A DNA stretch of 9,125 nt, taken from positions 1 to 9,125 of the forward strand of contig DAOVRJ010000088.1 of assembly GCA_030628225.1 (NCBI GenBank), given 5' to 3'. Each line of letters starts with the position of its first letter. The stretch's first letter is position 1. The notes beneath the pieces are model-generated. The model was not told the origin of the DNA. It saw nothing but the letters and a program-made list of their open reading frames with translations, and searched no databases. Below are positions 1 through 5,015 of this stretch, piece by piece. Source of the DNA: Candidatus Zixiibacteriota bacterium (GTDB lineage Bacteria > SM23-81). Both the position numbers and the translations under genes were made by a program.

Positions 1-44
1 CCGCCAGCCTCGCGGTCTTTCGCTACCCCCTCTGAAAAACCGAA

Positions 45-111
45 ACTCGAGACTCGGTAACCGTAAAATACATCATAAGCCCGTTGATTTTACGAATCTC
101 GAGTCTCGAAT
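45..111. repeat. Two-tier inverted repeat
   Basis: The outer arms TCGAGACTCG (47-56) and CGAGTCTCGA (100-109) are perfect 10-bp complements. The inner arms CGTAAAAT (62-69) and ATTTTACG (87-94) are perfect 8-bp complements. The arms are separated by symmetrical 5-nt internal spacers and enclose a 17-nt loop. The symmetry suggests a real hairpin in DNA or RNA rather than chance. No gene depends on it within the window. Confidence 0.7.
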
Positions 112-138
112 CCCGAACCCCGGTTTTTACGAAGCTCG
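88..138. repeat. 14-bp direct repeat pair, 37-bp period
   Basis: TTTTACGAATCTCG at 88-101 and TTTTACGAAGCTCG at 125-138 differ at one base. The first copy forms the 3' arms of the hairpin at 45-111 and the second supplies the left outer arm of the hairpin at 131-234. The two hairpins may therefore share a common ancestral unit. Confidence 0.6.
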
Positions 139-234
139 TTTATCGGTGTCGAAACTTGAAAAAACCGATCCTAGATCCAGGATCTAGGATCCAGTTCCAT
201 CCAGAATCCGGTTTCATATCGAGCATCGAGCTTC
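131..234. repeat. Nested inverted repeat centred on a 25-bp palindrome
   Basis: The outer arms GAAGCTCG (131-138) and CGAGCTTC (227-234), middle arms AAACCG (162-167) and CGGTTT (209-214), and core GATCCTAGATCC (167-178) with GGATCTAGGATC (180-191) all complement perfectly and are concentric. The core is a 12-bp perfect inverted repeat around one base. The internal spacers are unequal (23 against 12 nt outside, 17 nt on one side inside), so a continuous stem is not implied. Confidence 0.65.
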
Positions 235-290
235 CAGTTACGGCCCCTGTTTTTCTATTGACGCGACACCGAGATCCCTTTTCTTTCCCT

Positions 291-311
291 GATCTCTGAT
301 CTCTAATCTCT
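291..311. repeat. Three-copy 7-bp tandem repeat
   Basis: GATCTCT, GATCTCT and AATCTCT lie head to tail, the third with one change. They end a pyrimidine-rich stretch and abut the G-rich tract. Such short tandem arrays can vary in copy number by slippage. Confidence 0.7.
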
Positions 312-334
312 GGTGGGGTTGGGGTTAGGGGAGG
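312..334 (+). other. G-rich tract, possible G-quadruplex
   Basis: The runs GG, GGGG, GGGG, GGGG and GG are separated by T, TT, TTA and A, giving telomere-like TTGGGG and TTAGGG units. Only three runs reach three or more Gs, so a two-quartet quadruplex is possible within the tract, and a three-quartet one is not without an outside run. It ends 4 bases before the lipoprotein stop codon, so the transcript carries the C-rich complement just after the stop. Confidence 0.45.
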
Positions 335-338
335 ATAC

Positions 339-1187
339 TCACGGACACTCAATATCCTGCAGATCACCATCCCAGCAGTGCCACTGTTCATCGCCGAAGT
401 GGTGCTCATCCTTCACCCGACCATCTTTGGTGGTCAGGTCCCACTCGATGTCCGTGTGATTTTCATACCCCTTGTTGTAGATGTCGTAGAAAGCATCGTA
501 CAGGGTGTCGGTGGTCGTTCCGTAGAAGATGTAACCGCCGTTTTCCGGGCCGCCGGGGACGATGTTGGTGTATTTGATGTCGGCTGTGCTGTCCTGCACA
601 TTGCAGTGCCATACGATGCCCACAAAGGGAATGGGGTAATCGGGATCTTTGTTCAGGGTCCAGGTGCCCTCGGTGAGAAAGAGATCCGCCTCCCCGGTGT
701 ACCAGAGAAAATCCTCGTAGTGCTCCTGTTTGGAGATGTACATCTCCCAGTAAGTTCCGTCGGTGTCGATGGAACCATATAGCTCAGCGGTATAGGTGTC
801 TTCCTCGACGGTGAAATCGTATGACCACAGCCAGGCGCCGCCGGACTGCTGCTGGGGTTGGTGGGCGAAAGACTCCACGAAGGCGGCCGCGGGCACGGCC
901 AGTCCCACCGTGATGATGATGTTCCAGATACCCACGTTGAGCGCTGCCCAGCCCCAGTTGTCCTGGGAGAGGGTGATATTATGAGGCGCATTGTCAGCGG
1001 GGGAAGTCATAGATTTGCCCGTCGTGAAATCGTCGAAATCCATCAGAAATGTGGACACCGGCGGGATCTGTGGGGGTTGCACTTCCGGTTCTGTAGGATT
1101 GTCCTCGCCGCAGGCGAAGATGAGAATTGCTATGGATACGAGCGATAAAAGAAGCAATGTGTAAAATTTCCTGCTGGTCGTTTTCAT
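339..1187 (-). CDS. Lipoprotein of unknown function
   Basis: This 282-residue protein is probably lipid-anchored. Residues 1-25 are a signal peptide (RKFYTLLLLSLVSIAILIFA) and Cys26 is in an IFAC lipobox followed by GEDNPTEPEVQPPQIPP, an acidic, proline-rich tether. A second hydrophobic stretch lies near residues 86-104 (GIWNIIITVGLAVPAAAFV); it could be a buried strand or helix rather than a membrane span. The remainder is rich in Trp, Tyr, Asp and Gly (WEMYISKQEHYEDFLWYTG; VPGGPENGGYIFYGTTTDTL; YDIYNKGYENHTDIEWD) and ends DEHHFGDEQWHCWDGDLQDI plus ECP. This is consistent with a beta-rich extracytoplasmic domain. Two C-terminal cysteines (271 and 281) and Cys195 might form disulfides. The ATG has AGGA 9 nt upstream. 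I do not recognise a named family. It is preceded by a 195-bp gap and followed by a repeat-rich region, so it is probably a single-gene unit. Confidence 0.85.
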   Translation of the reverse strand: MKTTSRKFYTLLLLSLVSIAILIFACGEDNPTEPEVQPPQIPPVSTFLMDFDDFTTGKSMTSPADNAPHNITLSQDNWGWAALNVGIWNIIITVGLAVPAAAFVESFAHQPQQQSGGAWLWSYDFTVEEDTYTAELYGSIDTDGTYWEMYISKQEHYEDFLWYTGEADLFLTEGTWTLNKDPDYPIPFVGIVWHCNVQDSTADIKYTNIVPGGPENGGYIFYGTTTDTLYDAFYDIYNKGYENHTDIEWDLTTKDGRVKDEHHFGDEQWHCWDGDLQDIECP

Positions 1188-1382
1188 ATCCCTGTTCCTT
1201 TCTTCTTTCTCGTTACAGTTATTGTCACTTGCTCGGCTATCTTAGCAACACCACTCCCATTCCTTATCTAAGATCGAACTGAATTCAAAGATCAGTTATC
1301 CGGCCATATCTGATGTGTCGCCAGCAGGTTGATTATTCTCTCAACTGGCTAGCTCATCGAGGGAATCTGGATGAAAATAAGC
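1188..1382. other. Intergenic region upstream of the lipoprotein gene
   Basis: These 195 bp separate the AT-rich outer-membrane gene from the lipoprotein gene. They contain the shared 11-mer leader element and the lipoprotein ribosome-binding site. Just past the upstream gene is a weak imperfect hairpin: CCAGTTG and a bulged CAACCTGCTGG. I saw no strong terminator or promoter. Confidence 0.5.
1227..1237 (-). promoter_or_regulatory. Leader element shared with the first RDD gene (copy 1)
   Basis: On the minus strand this reads GCCGAGCAAGT and ends 39 bases before the lipoprotein ATG. An identical 11-mer occurs in the same orientation at 3858-3868, 32 bases before the first RDD gene. Downstream, both leaders contain a CTnTAAC sequence (CTGTAAC and CTCTAAC). 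An upstream TTGCTA with 17-nt spacing to ACAATA is a weak promoter candidate. Chance identity is possible, so this is tentative. Confidence 0.25.
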
Positions 1383-2546
1383 CTAATGGACTCGATGTGC
1401 CATACTAACTGGAAGAAAGTTCAAGTGAACGCCAGCGCTGATCTGATTATCCTTGCGCAGGTTGACAAAAAACCCCGGCGATACCATTCCAATATTGATC
1501 AAGCCGGGATAGATATTCACCCGAGCTTTATTGCCTTTTGTGCCTGATAAGATCAAAGATGCCATCAAAGAGTTGCTTTTATCATAAAAGAAACCCAATG
1601 TCCACACTAAAGATGTCGTCAGCCAGCGTGTGCCGTTGGCGTTATCGACTTCGATAAGATCTTTTGCCCACAATCCACCGGCTGCGGAGAAGCTGCTGCT
1701 ATCAGCACGTTGGTAAGACAACCCCGTCATACCATGTATGCCCCAATGGCTAAAAGAGCTCCATGATTTTAAATAAGGGAGCTTTATTTTTATGGCAAAG
1801 TTTTGACCTGCGTTCTCTACGGTGCGTAAATGAGGATCATAACCGGGCATAAAAGACCAATCTCGCATATGCAGGGTATGTCCAAAAAACCTGGTCACTC
1901 GATCGGAAGAAAACAGCAGAAGTCCCAGGGGATTAAAAATATACATATCCGCGATGGGATCCACATTGGGACCGACGTAACTATTATTTTCTATGACTTC
2001 ACATAAAAAATGATAGCTGAACCAGGATGAAAGTGCGCACAACATGGGCTTGGGATAGCCATGCCAGCGGTACCATTCTAGAAAAACTCGGTAAGTAAAA
2101 CCACCTCCGATGAGATGTAATTGATAATTAGGATAAAATTGGGCATTTTTTAGTTCAACGCTTGTTGGAATCACCTCGCAGCGAATGAAATTCTCCCAAC
2201 CGAATTTCGAAATGGCCCCGAAAGGATGAGATAGATTATAGGTGACGTTTTTCATACCAGTACGAAAATCTATATCATTGATGCTATTGGAACGATTGCT
2301 GATTTGGAGGATGCCAAAACCCCCATTGAGAATGACTGTCAAAGGGTTAAAGATGGCCTCCGAGCCGTAGGGTTTCCCGTGATAAAAATAGAAAGCTGAG
2401 TCATAGGATTGACAGTAAGTAGAAGAAACCAGGGTGAAAAATAGGAGGCAAGAACAACCCAGAATGATAATGCTGCGTTTTGTCTTCTTCCTGGGCGGAT
2501 TTTGAATATTTACAGTTCTAAGTTCCGACGGCGATACCCGTTGCAT
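1383..2546 (-). CDS. Probable outer-membrane protein of unknown function, weakly DUF3943-like
   Basis: This encodes 387 residues from the ATG at 2546. A GTG nine bases upstream (2555) would add three residues, but the only Shine-Dalgarno-like sequence (AAAGG, 2562-2558) lies 2 nt from that GTG and 11 nt from the ATG, so ATG is favoured. Residues 19-45 look like a signal sequence: basic RKKTKR, hydrophobic SIIILGCSCLLFFTLVSS, likely cleavage near TYC/QS. The preceding 18-residue polar extension is long for a signal peptide. Mature features are NPLTVILNGGFGILQISN (67-84), LSHPFGAISKFGWENF (105-120) and VGPNVDPIADMYIFNPLGLL (191-210), then many short amphipathic, aromatic-rich stretches that suggest a beta barrel. 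The 'HPF...' and 'E...P..D' layout recalls DUF3943 outer-membrane proteins, but I hold that loosely. The gene is clearly more AT-rich than its neighbours (two 60-base lines at 1561 and 2101 count 38% and 35% GC, against 65% at 7021), which hints at foreign origin. Confidence 0.75.
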   Translation of the reverse strand: MQRVSPSELRTVNIQNPPRKKTKRSIIILGCSCLLFFTLVSSTYCQSYDSAFYFYHGKPYGSEAIFNPLTVILNGGFGILQISNRSNSINDIDFRTGMKNVTYNLSHPFGAISKFGWENFIRCEVIPTSVELKNAQFYPNYQLHLIGGGFTYRVFLEWYRWHGYPKPMLCALSSWFSYHFLCEVIENNSYVGPNVDPIADMYIFNPLGLLLFSSDRVTRFFGHTLHMRDWSFMPGYDPHLRTVENAGQNFAIKIKLPYLKSWSSFSHWGIHGMTGLSYQRADSSSFSAAGGLWAKDLIEVDNANGTRWLTTSLVWTLGFFYDKSNSLMASLILSGTKGNKARVNIYPGLINIGMVSPGFFVNLRKDNQISAGVHLNFLPVSMAHRVH

Positions 2547-2557
2547 CCGGACCACGA

Positions 2558-2562
2558 CCTTT
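2558..2562 (-). promoter_or_regulatory. Weak ribosome-binding site before the AT-rich outer-membrane gene
   Basis: AAAGG on the minus strand is the only purine-rich anti-16S match ahead of this gene. It is 11 nt from the ATG at 2546, longer than ideal, and 2 nt from the GTG at 2555, which is too short. It therefore favours ATG and suggests weaker initiation than for the neighbouring genes. It also lies just after the 2572-2609 inverted repeat. Confidence 0.4.
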
Positions 2563-2571
2563 ACAATAACA

Positions 2572-2609
2572 GACGGCGGCCACGGCTATAAAGGACCACA
2601 ACCGCCGTC
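2572..2609 (-). terminator. GC-rich inverted repeat, possible terminator or attenuator
   Basis: GACGGCGG and CCGCCGTC form a perfect 8-bp inverted repeat (2602-2609 and 2572-2579 read on the minus strand) with a 22-nt loop. It lies 23 bp past the stop of the second RDD gene and 25 bp before the ATG at 2546. Position and GC content suit a terminator for the RDD genes. However, the downstream sequence TGTTATTGT is only moderately U-rich, so efficient intrinsic termination is uncertain. An attenuator role for the next gene is an alternative. Confidence 0.4.
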
Positions 2610-2632
2610 GGAGTTTTACATGCTTCAAATGA

Positions 2633-3145
2633 CTATGAATCCACCTCGACCACCTTCGTGCCGGCCAGCTTGTCGCCCATCCGGCGGCCCTCAGGATCGG
2701 TGAGCACCAGGACGATCTCGATGATGCCCAGGATAAGGGAGATCACTCCCACCACAGGGATCAGTGCCCAGCCGATAACGGGTATGTACATGAGCACCTG
2801 CACGATAGCTCCCAGTGCGAACATCCAGTTGCGTTTGACGGATGTGATCGTATCTATATTTCCTCCCCCATCCAACATCACAGGGCGTAGCTTCATGACT
2901 TTCTTACCGATGGAACGATGGTCCATGAAATCAAATTCGAGTCCGTCGCGCAGAAGCATGTAGGCGGCACCGATGAGTCCTCCGATGATGGGGATGAGGC
3001 CAACGACAAATGCACAACCCACGTCGATGAGGGCAGCGAGGAATCTTTTCCCCAGATCGGCTTTTCCGTTGCCCTTTGGTTTGGTCTCTTTTGCTGGAGC
3101 CTCCGGTTTGGTCTCTTTTTCCGGAGTGGCTTGTTCTTCTGCCAT
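2633..3145 (-). CDS. RDD family membrane protein with Pro/Glu/Lys-rich N-terminal tail
   Basis: This 170-residue RDD-family inner-membrane protein is the second of a tandem pair. Residues 1-28 are a charged, low-complexity tail containing a near repeat (KETKPEAPAKETKPKG) that the paralog lacks. The first hydrophobic block (36-65) carries GKRFLAALIDVGCAFVVGL and IPIIGGLIGAAYMLLRDGL. The family motif FMDHRSIGKKVMKLRPV follows at about 73-89. A long hydrophobic stretch (108-149) probably holds two helices, and the protein ends TDPEGRRMGDKLAGTKVVEV. I place the start at 3145: AAGGAGA lies 6 nt before that ATG. An in-frame ATG at 3181 would add 12 residues (MMSTTLTRRRFI) and read through this ribosome-binding site, so it is less likely. 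The function is unknown. The 191-bp gap after the first RDD gene suggests separate or loosely coupled expression. Confidence 0.85.
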   Translation of the reverse strand: MAEEQATPEKETKPEAPAKETKPKGNGKADLGKRFLAALIDVGCAFVVGLIPIIGGLIGAAYMLLRDGLEFDFMDHRSIGKKVMKLRPVMLDGGGNIDTITSVKRNWMFALGAIVQVLMYIPVIGWALIPVVGVISLILGIIEIVLVLTDPEGRRMGDKLAGTKVVEVDS

Positions 3146-3151
3146 GATGAA

Positions 3152-3158
3152 TCTCCTT
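3152..3158 (-). promoter_or_regulatory. Ribosome-binding site that fixes the start of the second RDD gene
   Basis: On the minus strand this reads AAGGAGA, 6 nt before the ATG at 3145. It is a near-perfect anti-16S match and the reason for rejecting the longer reading frame from 3181. The two RDD genes and the PorV-like gene all have GGAG-type sites at 6-7 nt, so this host appears to use conventional Shine-Dalgarno initiation for these genes. Confidence 0.75.
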
Positions 3159-3336
3159 CTCGTAAGGGTTGTGCTCATCACGAACTGACGATTTGATCCG
3201 CGAACTGGTGAAGAGTTTCCGGCCTCCTTGTCTTTGAGATGTTAAAAAGCCGCCGATTGTTTTTTCCTCTAACAGCTTCTGTCGTAGCTCAACTTGTTTC
3301 CCTTATCAACCACCGTTAAAACGAAAGTGCTCCCGG

Positions 3337-3825
3337 CTAATTTTTTACCTCGATGACTTTGGTGCCGGCCAGCTTATCGCCCCAGCGACGTCCCTGAACA
3401 TCGGTGATCAGCAGAACGATCTCGATAATACCTATGATAACTCCGGCCCAGATGAGTAACAATCTAAATCCACGGAGTGACCACATGACCCTCCAGCCTA
3501 ATAAGATGTAGCTGGATCCGATAGCCTGGCTGAGCGGTCCCAGGATGAACATCCAGTTGCGTCTGATGGAGGTGTTGATGTCCACAGTTCCCCCGTCAAC
3601 AGCCACCGGGCGCAGTTTCATCAACTTTTTGCCAATAGAGCGATGGTCCATGAACTCAAGGTCCAGCCCGTCGCGCAGCAGCATGTAGGCTGCCCCGACA
3701 AGTCCTCCGATGAGCGGGATGATCCCAACTACAAATGCCAGGGCTCCATCGATGAGCGCGGCCGGGATCCGCTTTCCCAGATCAGCTTTTTCATTGTTTT
3801 TCGGTTTGCTTTGCGAACCCTCCAT
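3337..3825 (-). CDS. RDD family membrane protein (paralog of the next gene downstream)
   Basis: This 162-residue polytopic inner-membrane protein is of the RDD family, named for conserved Arg and Asp residues; some members are linked to ion exchange or membrane stress, but most are uncharacterised. Residues 1-13 are a short polar N-terminus. The first helices lie near residues 20-50 and contain the Arg/Asp signature (GKRIPAALID, then IPLIGGLVGAAYMLLRDGL). The soluble motif FMDHRSIGKKLMKLRPV (58-74) matches the family's GxSxGKxxxxLRVV pattern. The last hydrophobic part (about 122-141) leads to the conserved tail TDVQGRRWGDKLAGTKVIEV. An AAAGGAGG Shine-Dalgarno 6 nt before the ATG makes the start secure. 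It shares its N-terminal and C-terminal thirds almost residue for residue with the downstream RDD gene but differs at residues 90-125, where it has GPLSQAIGSSYILLGWRVMW. It starts 158 bp after the PorV-like gene, so it may have its own promoter. Confidence 0.85.
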   Translation of the reverse strand: MEGSQSKPKNNEKADLGKRIPAALIDGALAFVVGIIPLIGGLVGAAYMLLRDGLDLEFMDHRSIGKKLMKLRPVAVDGGTVDINTSIRRNWMFILGPLSQAIGSSYILLGWRVMWSLRGFRLLLIWAGVIIGIIEIVLLITDVQGRRWGDKLAGTKVIEVKN

Positions 3826-3857
3826 GATAAACCTCCTTTAGGGGTTAGAGATAATCA

Positions 3858-3868
3858 ACTTGCTCGGC
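3858..3868 (-). promoter_or_regulatory. Leader element shared with the lipoprotein gene (copy 2)
   Basis: GCCGAGCAAGT on the minus strand, 32 bases before the ATG of the first RDD gene, is identical to the element before the lipoprotein gene. It is followed by ATTATCTCTAACC and then the Shine-Dalgarno. I found no convincing -35/-10 pair around it. A shared operator or promoter part is inference only. Confidence 0.25.
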
Positions 3869-3983
3869 AGTCGACGAAATCCACAAAATGGCTAAAAAAT
3901 CGTGCTCTACCTCCGCGGGTCTTTAAATAAGCGAGATGGGATGGTTCATTGTTCCTTTTCCCTAAATCTCGTTTATAAGATTC

Positions 3984-4994
3984 TCAGAACTCCAGTCCCA
4001 TGGAGAACCGGTGTACGTATTCCAGACGGCCCCAATTGGAACAGGCGTAATCGATCTTGACGGTGGTGGCCACAGTCAGGGGGTAGTGTATCCCGCCGCC
4101 GAAGGTCAACCCCTGCTCACTGTCCTCCCTGCCCAGGGCTTTGTAACCGCCGCGCAGGGCGATGAGATCGTTCCACATCACTTCGCTGCCCAGGTTGATG
4201 GCCTCGTTGTTGTCGTTGGGATGCATGGCGTCCAAGGCCACGGTCCAGCGCAGAGGTTCGCCGCTTAGCAGATCCATGGCAACGCCCACGCGGAAATTCA
4301 GGGGTAGATCCCAGGCGTGCGTATCTAGATAAGCTCCTACAGCTTCATTGTTGCCGGGGAGTCCAGGGTCGACGTCGTGAAAGACCGCGCTGTCCTTGCC
4401 TTCCATCTTCATTTTACTGCCGAAATTGGCCATGGACATGCCGATGCGCATCCCTTTGAAGCGGGTGATGTACAGGGTTCCCACGTCAAAGGCGAAGCTG
4501 GAGGAGTTCATGTGCCAGATGTTCTGCTGGATATATTTGACGTTGAAGCCAAAGGAAAAACGGTCCGTCAAACTACGGGCATAGCTGGCGGCCAGGGCGA
4601 AGTCGCTGGCCCCCATGATCTCCCCGGTGCCCTCGGGCTTATCAACGGTGGTGACTTCCCACTCCCCGTAATCCAAGGCGGTCAGGGAAGCTCCCAGGGT
4701 GTTGTTCCCGATATGCACTACCACTCCCCCGAAGTTGAAGTTCGTGCTGGCCAGCCATTTGGCGTGCATCAGTAGAATCTCATTGCCAGTGAGAGAAACC
4801 AGCCCGGCCGGGTTCCAGAAAAGGGCTGCGGCATCGTCGGCTATGGCCACGTATGCTCCCCCCAGAGCCGCAGCCCGGCATCCCACCCCGATCTTCAGAA
4901 ACTGGGCCGCGCTGGTGCCCACCTTGGTGGTGGCCATAGCGGGCCCGACGGTCACCAAGGTTATCAGGAGAGCGAACAGGACTACTTTTCGCAT
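3984..4994 (-). CDS. PorV/PorQ-family outer-membrane beta-barrel protein
   Basis: This 336-residue protein belongs to the PorV/PorQ family, FadL-like 14-strand barrels of the outer membrane. In Bacteroidota, PorV binds the C-terminal signal of T9SS cargo and shuttles it from the translocon to the attachment machinery; that role here is by analogy. Residues 1-21 are a signal peptide (likely cleavage after AMA). The family hallmark follows at residues 30-65: AAQFLKIGVGCRAAALGG, then AYVAIADDAAALFWNPAGL. The rest is alternating amphipathic strands, and the protein ends HRFSMGLEF, with the terminal Phe expected of a barrel. The ATG is preceded by GGAGG at 7 nt spacing, which supports the start. 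The gene begins 21 bp after the stop of the 1020-residue secreted protein, so the two are very probably co-transcribed, placing a candidate shuttle beside a candidate cargo. PorV and PorQ cannot be told apart by eye, so no gene symbol is given. Confidence 0.87.
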   Translation of the reverse strand: MRKVVLFALLITLVTVGPAMATTKVGTSAAQFLKIGVGCRAAALGGAYVAIADDAAALFWNPAGLVSLTGNEILLMHAKWLASTNFNFGGVVVHIGNNTLGASLTALDYGEWEVTTVDKPEGTGEIMGASDFALAASYARSLTDRFSFGFNVKYIQQNIWHMNSSSFAFDVGTLYITRFKGMRIGMSMANFGSKMKMEGKDSAVFHDVDPGLPGNNEAVGAYLDTHAWDLPLNFRVGVAMDLLSGEPLRWTVALDAMHPNDNNEAINLGSEVMWNDLIALRGGYKALGREDSEQGLTFGGGIHYPLTVATTVKIDYACSNWGRLEYVHRFSMGLEF

Positions 4995-5015
4995 GGGTTA
5001 ACCTCCGCTGAGATC

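Larger units (their letters stand above)
1..338. other. Gene-free, repeat-rich intergenic region
   Basis: No convincing coding sequence lies between the window edge and the lipoprotein stop; short frames here overlap palindromes and have no ribosome-binding site or recognisable protein. The block instead contains two nested inverted repeats (45-111 and 131-234), a 25-bp near-perfect palindrome (167-191), a 14-bp direct repeat with one mismatch (88-101 and 125-138), a tandem ATCGAGC pair (218-231), a pyrimidine-rich stretch passing into a GATCTCT tandem repeat (291-311), and a G-rich tract (312-334). It lies downstream of the lipoprotein gene and may include its transcription end. It resembles a mosaic of REP-like intergenic elements rather than an insertion sequence. 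Confidence 0.75.

Noticed and set aside
1-338. CRISPR array or insertion sequence
   Set aside because: The repeats are nested and of unequal spacing, with no regular repeat-spacer alternation, no transposase frame and no target-site duplication identifiable within the window.
84-409. Small open frames at 84-299 (plus) and 140-409 (minus)
   Set aside because: They run through palindromes and tandem repeats, overlap each other or the lipoprotein gene, and encode no recognisable protein.
3146-3181. Twelve-residue N-terminal extension of the second RDD protein
   Set aside because: The longer reading would translate through a strong AAGGAGA ribosome-binding site ideally placed for the ATG at 3145. 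The extra residues add no family feature.
3933-3959. Eight-codon leader peptide (MNHPISLI) with an upstream AGGA before the first RDD gene
   Set aside because: It has no run of regulatory codons and no attenuator hairpin following it. A short frame like this is expected by chance.
3869-3983. Bacteroidota-type promoter (TAnnTTTG) upstream of the first RDD gene
   Set aside because: TAGCCATTTTG is present on the minus strand, but the spacing inside the motif is wrong and no matching -33 element was found.
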